NCBI GenBank assembly: GCA_030044775.1
Contig: JASICF010000387.1
Span: forward strand, 1-10,323
Reading direction: 5' to 3'
DNA: 10,323 nt
Origin: Candidatus Sulfotelmatobacter sp.
GTDB taxonomy: Bacteria > Acidobacteriota > Terriglobia > Terriglobales > Acidobacteriaceae
The notes beneath the pieces were generated by a model, which worked only from the letters and a program-made list of their open reading frames with translations, had not been told where the DNA came from and ran no database searches. The position numbers and the translations under genes were made by a program. Below, piece by piece: positions 1 through 7,194 of the stretch; the first letter of the stretch is position 1, and each line of letters opens with the position of its first letter.

Positions 1-1998
1 TTTCGGCTGCCCGATCTCAGCGAGGTCGCGCGCGCCAAAGATCTGAACGAACTCGAACAGCAGCTGCAAACCGTTCCCGCCGAGAGCCTTACTTATCACG
101 CGCAGCGCAATCACTTTTCTCACTGGCTGATGGCCCGAACCGAATTTGCCCTCGCCGCCAAGTTGCGCCCGCGCAAGGTTTCTGACTTCACCGGCCCCGA
201 ACATCTGCGCAGCGATTTGATCAACTCGATCAACGACTATCGCCGCGAGCAGAGCGAGCTTGTCATCGGCGATTTCAACGCCGAAACATTCAAACCCTCC
301 CCATCGCACTTTCTCCGCATCGGCGCCGGCTCGCTCGGCGGCAAAGCGCGCGGCCTTGCCTTTATTCGTCACTTGCTGCGCAAAAGCCGCATCACACGCC
401 GTTTTCCCGGCGTTCACATTTCCGTGCCGCCGGCGCTGGTTCTGGCCAGCGACGCTTTTGACCAATTCATGGGCGAAAACAACCTGCTCGATTTCGCCTT
501 GCAATGCGAAGACGATCAGGAAATTCTGCACAAATTTCTCGCTGCGTCGCTCCCGAACAGGCTGCAGGAAGACCTGCAGGTTTTTCTGACCGAGGTCGGA
601 TATCCGTTGGCCGTTCGCTCTTCCTCGCTGCTTGAAGATTCGCAATACCAGCCCTTTACCGGCGTGTACGAAACTTTCATGCTCGCCAATCAATCGAGCG
701 ACATCGGGCAGCGCCTGGGCGAGTTGGTCGACGCCATCAAACGGGTCTACGCCTCCACTTTCAGCCGGCATGCGAAAGCCTACGTGCGGGCCACGCCCTA
801 TCGACTGGAAGAAGAAAAGATGGCGGTAATTGTGCAGGAACTGGTCGGCGCGCCCCACGGATCGAGGTTCTATCCGGATTTCTCCGGCGTGGTTCGCTCG
901 CACAATTTCTATCCAGTTCCGCCGATGACCTTCGCCGATGGAATCGCCGCAGTCGCGCTGGGCCTGGGACGGGCGGTGGTCGATGGCGGCAAGTGCCTGA
1001 CGTTCTGCCCGCGCTATCCGCAGAACCTGCTGCAATTCTCCTCGGTCGAAGACATTCTCAATAACACGCAAACCGAATTCTGGGCTCTTTCGCTTAACGG
1101 AATCTCCGAGGGTCGTCCCGGCCGTCTGCATGAGGCGCGCTTTGCTCTCGATGCCGCGGAAGCAGATGGCACGCTGCTTCCCGTCGCTTCCACTTATTCC
1201 GATGACAACCACGCCGTCTACGACGGCATGAGCCGTCCTGGAGTGCGCATCGTCAGCTTCGCGCCCATGCTGAAGCACAATTTGTTTCCGCTGCCAGCCA
1301 TCCTTGAGACTCTGGTCAAGGCAGGAGAAGACGCTCTCGGCATTCCGGTCGAAATCGAATTTGCCGTTTGCCTGCCGAGTCGACCGGGCGAGCTCGCCGA
1401 GTTTGGTTTTTTGCAGGTTCGTCCGCTCACGCTCTCGCGCGATCATCAGGATCTTTCGGTGACAACGGTTGACCGCAGCCGGCTCCTTTGCCAATCCAAC
1501 AAAGTTCTGGGCAATGGACGGATTGAAAATTTGTGCGACGTTGTAGTCGTTGATTCGCAACGCTTCGAACGCAGCCGCAGCCAGGAGGTGGCCAGAACTG
1601 TTGCCTGCTTCAACAGCCAGTTCAACTCGGAAAACCGCCCGTATCTGTTGATTGGCGTCGGCCGTTGGGGATCGAATGATCCCTGGCTGGGAATCCCAGT
1701 TGAGTGGGACGAAATCTCAGGCGCTCGCGTGATCGTCGAATCCGGTTTCCGCGACTTTCGCGTCACCCCATCGCAGGGCAGCCACTTCTTTCAGAATCTC
1801 ACCGCGTTCCAGGTCGGATATTTTACGGTGAATCCCGATGCCAGCGAGGGGTCGATTGATTGGGAGTGGCTGAACGAGCAACCTGCGACGGACGAAAATG
1901 GCTGCGTCCGGCACCTTCGTTTCGCCACGCCGCTGCGCGTCGTGATGAACAGCCGCACCAGTCAGGGAATTATCCTCAAGCCGGAAACTCCCGCCTGA
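1..1998 (+). CDS. PEP/pyruvate-binding (PPDK N-terminal type) protein, 5' end missing
   Basis: The frame is open from the first base to a TGA at 1996-1998, so the gene starts outside the window. The ATG at 130 lies inside a run of protein-like sequence and is not a likely start. The visible 665 residues carry the marks of the pyruvate-phosphate-dikinase/PEP-synthase nucleotide-binding domain. These are a Gly-rich GSLGGKARGLAF segment (about 322-357), AVRSSSLLEDS (about 611-643), and an EIEFA segment followed by FLQVRPL (about 1357-1431), which matches the end of the ATP-grasp-like fold. After it come about 190 residues with an LIGVGRWGSNDPWLG segment (about 1648-1692) that I cannot name. The swivelling domain with the phosphorylated histidine (a TCHAAI-type motif) is not seen, so this is probably not a classical PEP synthase or PPDK. 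From memory, relatives have an N-terminal receiver-like region, which would lie upstream. Substrate and role are unknown. Confidence 0.85.
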   Translation, partial: FRLPDLSEVARAKDLNELEQQLQTVPAESLTYHAQRNHFSHWLMARTEFALAAKLRPRKVSDFTGPEHLRSDLINSINDYRREQSELVIGDFNAETFKPSPSHFLRIGAGSLGGKARGLAFIRHLLRKSRITRRFPGVHISVPPALVLASDAFDQFMGENNLLDFALQCEDDQEILHKFLAASLPNRLQEDLQVFLTEVGYPLAVRSSSLLEDSQYQPFTGVYETFMLANQSSDIGQRLGELVDAIKRVYASTFSRHAKAYVRATPYRLEEEKMAVIVQELVGAPHGSRFYPDFSGVVRSHNFYPVPPMTFADGIAAVALGLGRAVVDGGKCLTFCPRYPQNLLQFSSVEDILNNTQTEFWALSLNGISEGRPGRLHEARFALDAAEADGTLLPVASTYSDDNHAVYDGMSRPGVRIVSFAPMLKHNLFPLPAILETLVKAGEDALGIPVEIEFAVCLPSRPGELAEFGFLQVRPLTLSRDHQDLSVTTVDRSRLLCQSNKVLGNGRIENLCDVVVVDSQRFERSRSQEVARTVACFNSQFNSENRPYLLIGVGRWGSNDPWLGIPVEWDEISGARVIVESGFRDFRVTPSQGSHFFQNLTAFQVGYFTVNPDASEGSIDWEWLNEQPATDENGCVRHLRFATPLRVVMNSRTSQGIILKPETPA

Positions 1999-2062
1999 TG
2001 ATTCCGCGCGCACTCGCGAAAGCAAGCCCGCGCAGCATCTCCGATTCCTCTGGGTTCCCCAT

Positions 2063-3007
2063 CTATGGAAGGGGTCGAGCTTGCCCCGCTTCTTTTTTGG
2101 CCATAAATTTCCGGCGCACATCGGGCCAAAATTCTTTTATCACGATCGTGATCGTGTCATAGCCCACCTGTGTTCCCCAAACGCTTAGGGTATTCGGCAG
2201 GGTGCGGTCGGAAGCCTGGTGGCCATACGTAACCGCGCCGGTCGCGGGATTATAGTGGGTTGTGACGAATCCCCGTGGATGATAAGTATTCGTGGAAATT
2301 CCCGCGGCGAGTGCGCTGCCAAGGATTTCGGAATAGTTGAACTGCGAGCGCCCGGAATCGGTGCGCGTCACAAAAATCCGGCTGATGGCATAGCCGGCGC
2401 GGTGCTTAAACCCGCCCTCGCTTGTCTGAAAAAATCGTGGGTCTTGACGCAGGATCGATGGAAAGACTGCTCCCACCATAAAGTTTTCGATGGTTCCATC
2501 CGCAAATGCCGCCGCGTAGCGCTTTCCATAGCCCTCCGCCCCCTGGCCGTAACCTGGCTCGCTGTTTTCCGCCTGGCTCAGCCCCGCGACAAATCCGTAC
2601 CAGGGGTATTGCACGTAGTCGAACGCTCCACGAGCCACGGCCCTGAATTTCTGCCCCGTCGTGAGCGGTGGCACGTTGCCCGCATTTTCCAGCGTCAGAA
2701 AGTTCGGCAGAGCCATGAAAAGCCGGTCGTTCGAAGTTCCGCTGGTCGGTTTCTGCGGAGTCTGGGCAGTTGACTGCTGAAGGGCCCCGCCACTCGGATC
2801 GGGGTCGTTTTCTTTTTTCTGCGGAGTCTGTTGATTCGTGGATGCCGTTGAATTGGCCGGCGCAGTCTGCTGCGCGGCCGCCGCGTCAGAAGAATTGCCC
2901 GGCGCCGAACCGTTTGTGCCAGCGGGACTCTGCTGCGCCCATGAAAACGTTGCACTGCTCAATAAGAGAGCCGATGCCAACGTCACTGCCGCAAATCGTA
3001 TAAACAA
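2063..3007 (-). CDS. Secreted protein of unknown function with low-complexity linker (TTG start)
   Basis: The protein has 314 residues when started at the TTG at 3007. That start has an AGGAG (3018-3014) six bases upstream. It yields a clean signal peptide: a short N-region with one Arg, a hydrophobic core, and a likely cut after SWA at residue 24. An in-frame ATG at 3055 would add 16 residues that spoil this layout and has no good SD. Residues 25-95 are a low-complexity Ala/Gln/Thr/Asn/Pro linker that repeats TPQK twice. Residues 98-303 look folded and are rich in Tyr, Phe and Gly (for example YVQYPWYGF, AISRIFVTRTDSG, VWGTQVGYDT). I associate this domain with uncharacterised acidobacterial exported proteins and know no function for it. 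Cell-envelope location is inferred from the signal peptide. It lies downstream of the receptor gene but is separated from it by a terminator and a 504-base gap, so it is probably a separate transcript. Confidence 0.8.
   Translation of the reverse strand: MFIRFAAVTLASALLLSSATFSWAQQSPAGTNGSAPGNSSDAAAAQQTAPANSTASTNQQTPQKKENDPDPSGGALQQSTAQTPQKPTSGTSNDRLFMALPNFLTLENAGNVPPLTTGQKFRAVARGAFDYVQYPWYGFVAGLSQAENSEPGYGQGAEGYGKRYAAAFADGTIENFMVGAVFPSILRQDPRFFQTSEGGFKHRAGYAISRIFVTRTDSGRSQFNYSEILGSALAAGISTNTYHPRGFVTTHYNPATGAVTYGHQASDRTLPNTLSVWGTQVGYDTITIVIKEFWPDVRRKFMAKKEAGQARPLP
2068..2098 (+). terminator. Candidate intrinsic terminator for the PEP-binding gene, antisense to the convergent gene
   Basis: GAAGGGG (2068-2074) can pair with CCCC..TTC (2084-2092) across a 9-base loop and a one- or two-base bulge. 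Six T residues follow at 2093-2098. The site lies 70 bases after the stop of the upstream plus-strand gene and falls within the last codons of the convergent minus-strand gene. The stem is short and bulged, so this is a candidate only. Confidence 0.4.
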
Positions 3008-3013
3008 GCATTT

Positions 3014-3018
3014 CTCCT
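3014..3018 (-). promoter_or_regulatory. Shine-Dalgarno deciding the TTG start at 3007
   Basis: On the minus strand AGGAG is followed by six bases and then TTG. An ATG (3011-3009) sits in those six bases, only two bases from the SD and in another frame. It would make a 41-residue peptide without protein-like character. The TTG frame gives the signal peptide and the long conserved-looking protein. Confidence 0.65.
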
Positions 3019-3464
3019 GAACTCGTAATAACGTTGATGCCGCTGCCGAGTTCAACCTTCCTGAATATCGTTTGCACCGCGGTTCTCTCGAAGCGGCGAA
3101 ATGACTACAACCCCAAATCTCGACGATCCACTCGGCAACTTTTTCGTCTCACCGATGCCGGTGCGGTGCGGCTTCAGCGGGTAGTCGAAGCTATTCTGAG
3201 TAGCAACTCTCCCTTCGCCGATCTGTCCGAGAGTGATGACAACAATGTCTGCTGCGCCTGGCCCGGAGTCGCAAGAGGGGCCATTGGCAGGACCATAAGC
3301 GGCCCCGTCGCGAACCTCGTCAAAAAATCTCTCTTCCCATGCAACCCAAAGTCGCCGCAAGGAGGGACGTCTTCCAATTCTATCAGTCAGATTCTCACCG
3401 CACGGCGACGGTTGTGTTTTTACAAGGATTTACATTTGCCTCTTAAGGCACCAGCCCGGACAAA

Positions 3465-3498
3465 GGCAAGCGGCCCGGTTGTGTGGGCCGCTTTTGCC
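3465..3498 (-). terminator. Hairpin terminator after the receptor gene, probably bidirectional
   Basis: GCGGCCC (3470-3476) pairs perfectly with GGGCCGC (3485-3491) across an eight-base loop. The stem continues as GGCAA (3465-3469) with TTGCC (3494-3498) after a two-base bulge, giving 12 pairs. The hairpin begins 14 bases past the receptor's TAA (3514-3512). Read on the minus strand it is followed by TTTGT, a short U run. Read on the plus strand it is followed by a longer T-rich stretch (3500-3513), so it could also stop antisense transcription. Confidence 0.75.
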
Positions 3499-3511
3499 GT
3501 TTGTTTTTCGT

Positions 3512-6352
3512 TTAGAAATGGAAGCCAACTTCCGCCGTGAGGGCGCGCGGTGTTACGTAGTGCGTGCCGCTGAAGGTCGAAAGGAAGTTATAAAGCGCGT
3601 ATTCGTTCGCAAGGTTGATAACCGTCAGCTGTGCGCTCCACTTGTACTTGTCGCCGTGAAAGAGGTTGTCATCTCCCACTGAGAGATCGAACAAATCTCG
3701 GGGCCGGATGCGCGGCGGATCGTGATCATCGTTTTCCTTGCCCGGAGCCGGGACATCGATGAGCGTCGAACCAAACTGAGAGGCCGCGCAATTGTAGGGC
3801 AAAGACCGCGTGGGAGTCGCATGGACTCCATTGCAGGTGAACCCTGCCTGGAACTCCTGATCGGCGGAAAGGGGCACCGCGCCCACATTGGCCGCGACCA
3901 TGCTGACATTGGGCACACCACCGATGAAAGTCGATCCCGGACAATCGTTATATGGGGTATTTACGCCGAAGCACGGCGAAGCGCCTGCGACCAGGCCGCT
4001 GTCGTAGCGCCAGTTGAAACCGAACCATGGTCCGCGCTGCCATGGCTGATATTGCAAATGCGTCGTCTGATTGAATTTTTCGTCATGATCGATGCGGAAG
4101 GGAAGACCTGCGGAGTTCGCGACGGTCGCGCCCGCGCCCCCGATCTGCGGCTGGAAAAAGCGGGCCGCCACGCTTGAGACGACCACCAGCGCCGAAAACC
4201 CGTGAATCTCGGGCACGCTCAAGCGTCCCGCGTATCCGGGGATTTTCGCCTTGCGCCACTCGATCGGAAAAGTAATCGGCGTATTGCCCAGCACACTGAA
4301 ATCAAAGCCGTTCTGTGTGTACTTAGTGATCCACTCGCCGGAGAAAACCAAGTACCGGCTTAGGGCTTGCTCGAATCCGGCATGGAACTCGTTGCGATAA
4401 CCCGGGCTCAATGGCGCGCTCACGCCGGGTGTGCACAGAAGAAGCGGCGCCAAAACGTTATTGGCGCAACCGATGCTCGAAAGCACCAGGTTTTCATTGA
4501 ACGGCGTCTCCAGCGTGCGGGCGTAAGAAGAACGCAGAATTGTGTTCGTCTTCTTTATGTTGTAAGCGCCGCCCACTCGGGGCTCGGCCTGCCGCGCCAT
4601 CGTAAGCCCGTTGTACAAATCGCCGCGCATGCCAAGGTTGAACGACCAGCTTCCCTTGGTGATGTTGTCTTCCACATAGAGCGCAAGCTCCTTCACGTCG
4701 GTGTGGCCATGAAATGCGTAGTAGCTTCCGCCCCGCGTCAAATCGTACGGAAATAAAGCCGGATTGAAATTCGGGTACTGCGCTGTATCCGGCGCGTTAG
4801 GATTGGCTTTGATATTCGGCTCATAAATACCTGCGCATTGTCCGGGGTTGGTTACCCCTTTGGCCGGCGCGGCAACGTACATACCCTGATCTGCCGAAAA
4901 AGTGATGCATGGCGAGTTGAAGGTCGGATCGACGATGCCCAGACTGTCGTTCTCATTGACGAAGGTTTGCCCGTAATTGACACCCGCCTTTACGTTATGC
5001 GCTCCCTTTACATAAGAAATCGAGGAGTGCGCACCGGCGTTGGTCAGGGTCCGGAACTGTCCCACAGATTGTCTTTGCAGACTTGGCGGGCCAAGATCGG
5101 CAAAGGGATCGTTGCTCGGATAGTAGTTATACCCGTCGTGGCGTACGTATGTGCCCAGGGTGAATACCGAATGCGTGTTGATCAGCCGCGTCCAGGACGG
5201 AGCAAGGTTGAACGTTCCAATCTTCGACCTCTGATCGGTTGGCCCAACGGCAACTCCGTTTGGGGCGATGCCTCCGTAATTATTCACATCCTGCGCATCG
5301 ACTCCATTCAGCCCGCTCCACGGAGTTGCGTTTTGCGCATCGAACGAATTTGGCGTTTGAAACCAGCTCCGGCTGTAACCAAAATTCAAGTGAAGCGAGT
5401 CTGGACCAGAGACCTGTACGTCCACGCGGTCGAAAAAGTTTTCCTCGTTGCCTTTATCGTGCATCACGGTAAATTCGGGAGGGTCGAGAAACCGCCCGCT
5501 ATTCAAGGCGTTCGCCGAGATGAAATTCCCCCAGTTCTTGTGCCCGTAAGCAAGTTCAGCGCTCAAGTTTGAGCTGCCAAAGGCGCCGTACGATGTTGTC
5601 ACACTGCCGCTTGGCGGGTTCACACCCTGGCCGGATCGCGTGGTGGCGACAATCACAACGCTGGTCTTATCTCCAAATTCCGCGGGCGGAGCGCCGGAAA
5701 TTACTTCCATCGATTGCAGGGCATCAGCCGGAACCTGATTGGAGAATACCTTGCTCATCTGGTCGGTCATCTGCTGCCCGTCCAGCGAGACGGAATTCTC
5801 CGCGTGGTCCCCCAGTCCGTGAAGCTGGCCGTTCGAGTCGGCGGCAATCCCCGGCGTCGTGTTGGTTACGATCGCGCTCAGCGCGGAGGATTGGCTTTCC
5901 AACGGCACCTCGGCGATCTGGTTCTGATCGACGTCGGTATGAAACGTGGGGTCGTTTTCAACCAGATCACCACCCGCTTCAACCGTCACGGTTGTCTTCG
6001 AAGTGGAAACCTGCAGGGTGATCTTCACATTGATCGGCACTACCGACCGCACATCCACGTCCTGGGCTTGCTTGGCAAACCCGGTTGCGGTGACCGTCAT
6101 GTGATATGGGTTGAAAGGTACGTTGGGGATGCTGAAACTTCCCATGGCATCCGCTTTGGTGGATTGATCGAAGTGGCTGACCGGATTGTGGATCTCGACT
6201 GTAGCGTCGGGAACGACTGCGCCAGTCGGGTCGGTTACGGTGCCATTGATCGAACCCGAAGTCCCGGTGGCCTGAGAATACCCAAATCCCGCCAGCAGGG
6301 AAACCGCAGCCAAACTGAATATGAAGAACCGCCATCGGTTAAAACTAGGCAT
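3512..6352 (-). CDS. TonB-dependent-receptor-like outer-membrane protein with N-terminal CarboxypepD_reg domain
   Basis: The protein has 946 residues. A signal peptide (about 1-28, hydrophobic 10-22, ending near GYSQA) is followed by a carboxypeptidase-regulatory-like beta-sandwich (about 33-115; SGSINGTVTDPTGAVVPDATV). A plug domain follows (about 130-245), with SVSLDGQQ at 187-194 and SMEVISGAPPAEFG at 214-227. A long barrel region ends in FHF, the aromatic end expected of a barrel assembled by BamA. Size and order fit the Oar-like receptors that are abundant in Acidobacteriota. These are assumed to take up large or scarce nutrients or to bind polymers. The ligand is not evident from the sequence. 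The start is supported by AGGAGG (6362-6357) four bases before ATG. The gene follows a small His/Cys-rich exported protein after 81 bases and is probably co-transcribed with it. Its transcript probably ends at the hairpin at 3465-3498. Confidence 0.9.
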   Translation of the reverse strand: MPSFNRWRFFIFSLAAVSLLAGFGYSQATGTSGSINGTVTDPTGAVVPDATVEIHNPVSHFDQSTKADAMGSFSIPNVPFNPYHMTVTATGFAKQAQDVDVRSVVPINVKITLQVSTSKTTVTVEAGGDLVENDPTFHTDVDQNQIAEVPLESQSSALSAIVTNTTPGIAADSNGQLHGLGDHAENSVSLDGQQMTDQMSKVFSNQVPADALQSMEVISGAPPAEFGDKTSVVIVATTRSGQGVNPPSGSVTTSYGAFGSSNLSAELAYGHKNWGNFISANALNSGRFLDPPEFTVMHDKGNEENFFDRVDVQVSGPDSLHLNFGYSRSWFQTPNSFDAQNATPWSGLNGVDAQDVNNYGGIAPNGVAVGPTDQRSKIGTFNLAPSWTRLINTHSVFTLGTYVRHDGYNYYPSNDPFADLGPPSLQRQSVGQFRTLTNAGAHSSISYVKGAHNVKAGVNYGQTFVNENDSLGIVDPTFNSPCITFSADQGMYVAAPAKGVTNPGQCAGIYEPNIKANPNAPDTAQYPNFNPALFPYDLTRGGSYYAFHGHTDVKELALYVEDNITKGSWSFNLGMRGDLYNGLTMARQAEPRVGGAYNIKKTNTILRSSYARTLETPFNENLVLSSIGCANNVLAPLLLCTPGVSAPLSPGYRNEFHAGFEQALSRYLVFSGEWITKYTQNGFDFSVLGNTPITFPIEWRKAKIPGYAGRLSVPEIHGFSALVVVSSVAARFFQPQIGGAGATVANSAGLPFRIDHDEKFNQTTHLQYQPWQRGPWFGFNWRYDSGLVAGASPCFGVNTPYNDCPGSTFIGGVPNVSMVAANVGAVPLSADQEFQAGFTCNGVHATPTRSLPYNCAASQFGSTLIDVPAPGKENDDHDPPRIRPRDLFDLSVGDDNLFHGDKYKWSAQLTVINLANEYALYNFLSTFSGTHYVTPRALTAEVGFHF

Positions 6353-6394
6353 GAATCCTCCTGAAAATCTCGAATGAATGGAGAACAGAGATTG

Positions 6395-6410
6395 CCGGCA
6401 TTTCTGCCGG
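6395..6410 (-). repeat. Perfect 6-bp inverted repeat between the small protein and receptor genes
   Basis: CCGGCA (6395-6400) and TGCCGG (6405-6410) flank a four-base loop in the 81-base spacer. No T run follows on the minus strand, so it does not look like a terminator. A processing or stability hairpin in a two-gene mRNA is possible. Confidence 0.45.
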
Positions 6411-6433
6411 AGTTACATCGCTCTCAGACATCC

Positions 6434-6703
6434 TTAAAGTTCAGGAGGGCCGCGAATTCCCAGTTCGAAAATCCCGGGCTGCGCCTTTGCGGTGATTTCT
6501 TCTTCGGAAAGCACGCCGATGGTAGCAAACACCGGCGTCAACTGATGCGCGCTGCACACGGGAACCGTGCTATGCGCGACCATGCAGATCGAACATGAGG
6601 CCGCTTCCGTCTGATTAGCATGGCTATGAGTCGACTCTGCCATTGCCGCCCACAACATCAGCGACAGGCACAGCCATGCCAGCCATCGACTACGGAAGCG
6701 CAT
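6434..6703 (-). CDS. Small His/Cys-rich exported protein, DUF2946-like
   Basis: The protein has 89 residues. A basic N-region (MRFRSR) and hydrophobic stretch (8-22) form a signal peptide or membrane anchor. The rest is short and has a candidate metal-binding set: HSH (26-28), CSIC (37-40), H44, C50 and H53. It ends close to a RGPP motif (84-87). This plan (exported, under 150 residues, His/Cys-rich, RxPP near the end) resembles the DUF2946 family. In proteobacteria, members of that family are often encoded beside TonB-dependent copper receptors such as OprC. Here the next gene, 81 bases downstream on the same strand, is a TonB-dependent-receptor-like protein. A role in copper or other metal handling is an inference from motif and neighbour. 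The SD (GGGAAAG, ending three bases before ATG) is weak. The homology call is by eye only. Confidence 0.7.
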   Translation of the reverse strand: MRFRSRWLAWLCLSLMLWAAMAESTHSHANQTEAASCSICMVAHSTVPVCSAHQLTPVFATIGVLSEEEITAKAQPGIFELGIRGPPEL

Positions 6704-6736
6704 CGTCTTTCCCGCTTTCGGCTAGATTCCCCTTAG

Positions 6737-6764
6737 CGTATAACGGTTGCAATATATAAGGCAA
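6737..6764 (-). promoter_or_regulatory. Candidate sigma-70-type promoter for the small protein/receptor unit
   Basis: On the minus strand TTGCCT (6764-6759) is followed after 16 bases by TATACG (6742-6737). Transcription would start about 27 bases before the ATG at 6703. Both hexamers are imperfect. The call rests on position in the divergent intergenic region and on local AT-richness. Confidence 0.3.
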
Positions 6765-6828
6765 TCGTCCGGCAAGTTACTATAGGTATGCATCACCCTG
6801 TTGTCATCGAACGCACCAGCGAGGAAAT

Positions 6829-7080
6829 ATGGCAGAACCTACCTACGAAGAGCTCAAAGCCCGCTTATCGCAGTTGGAAAAAGAAGTCGAGATCAAGAAA
6901 CGCACTGGAGACTTGATCTTTAAAGTCGGAGAGAAAGGCGGCGTGAGCGTTTATGGTCTCGGCCGTTTCCCGGTTACCCTTTACTACGAGCAGTGGAATC
7001 GCCTGCTCGGCGCAGGAGAAGATCTCAAGAAGTTCCTGGAAGAAAACAAATCCAGGCTCAAGCTCAAAGATCAGGGGTAA
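6829..7080 (+). CDS. Small conserved protein of unknown function
   Basis: The protein has 83 residues with no signal peptide or membrane segment, so it is probably cytosolic. Residues 5-25 (EELKARLSQLEKEVEIKK region) have a heptad-like pattern and should form a short coiled coil. Residues 27-62 are a compact, conserved-looking core (KVGEKGGVSVYGLGRFPVTLYYEQW) likely to fold as beta strands. The end is a charged helix rich in Lys and Glu. I recall similar small proteins annotated only as hypothetical and cannot give a function. GAGG (6821-6824), four bases before ATG, supports the start. The glycosyltransferase starts 113 bases downstream on the same strand but appears to have its own promoter, so the two need not be functionally linked. 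Confidence 0.8.
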   Translation: MAEPTYEELKARLSQLEKEVEIKKRTGDLIFKVGEKGGVSVYGLGRFPVTLYYEQWNRLLGAGEDLKKFLEENKSRLKLKDQG

Positions 7081-7094
7081 GGCCTGAGATCACG

Positions 7095-7114
7095 CGGCGC
7101 GGATGCCGTTTTTT
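7095..7114 (+). terminator. Weak candidate terminator after the 83-residue gene
   Basis: CGGC (7095-7098) and GCCG (7105-7108) form a four-pair stem, plus a possible G-U pair, with a six-base loop. Six T residues follow directly (7109-7114). It lies 14 bases after the TAA. The stem is short for an efficient terminator. Confidence 0.35.
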
Positions 7115-7115
7115 G

Positions 7116-7132
7116 ACGGGTCGTCTACCCGT
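7116..7132. repeat. Perfect 6-bp inverted repeat next to the T run
   Basis: ACGGGT (7116-7121) and ACCCGT (7127-7132) flank a five-base loop, extendable by a G-U and a T-A pair. It begins right after the T run of the weak terminator and lies upstream of the glycosyltransferase promoter. On neither strand is it followed by a U run. Its role is unknown. Confidence 0.45.
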
Positions 7133-7171
7133 TACTACAGAATGCACAAAATTCGCCGTGGGCCGGCCATC

Positions 7172-7194
7172 CGGTTGATATAATTAAACAACCG
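7172..7194 (+). promoter_or_regulatory. Consensus -10 box framed by an inverted repeat at the glycosyltransferase start
   Basis: A perfect TATAAT lies at 7179-7184, ten bases before the GTG start at 7194. Transcription would begin near 7191, leaving a leader of about three bases. No Shine-Dalgarno is present before the GTG, which agrees with a (nearly) leaderless mRNA. No clear -35 box is seen. CGGTTG (7172-7177) and CAACCG (7189-7194) form a dyad centred on the -10 box and could be an operator. Confidence 0.5.

Larger units (their letters stand above)
3008..3511. other. 504-base intergenic region
   Basis: This stretch lies between two minus-strand genes. Short open frames exist on both strands (for example 3052-3360 minus and 3034-3540 plus). 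Their translations have no recognisable motif, no signal peptide and no good SD, so I do not call them genes. The right end holds a strong hairpin (3465-3498). The promoter of the secreted-protein gene must lie here. A TTGAAC near 3049-3054 on the minus strand is the only -35-like hexamer I noticed, and it has no good -10 partner. I see no repeat, tRNA or riboswitch-like structure. Confidence 0.6.

Noticed and set aside
3052..3360. A 102-codon open frame on the minus strand in the same gap
   Set aside because: There is no SD and no recognisable domain, the composition is biased, and it overlaps the probable promoter area of the secreted-protein gene.
3034..3540. A 168-codon open frame on the plus strand in the large intergenic gap
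   Set aside because: It runs through the terminator hairpin and into the receptor's 3' end, has no SD and no protein-like motif, and reads as chance open sequence.
5714..6364. A 216-codon plus-strand open frame opposite the receptor N-terminus
   Set aside because: It is a mirror of the receptor's codon pattern. The minus frame has the signal peptide, domains and SD.
6731..6761. CCTTA...TAAGG inverted ends in the divergent promoter region
   Set aside because: Only five bases match at the ends and the interior does not pair, which is within chance for AT-rich DNA.
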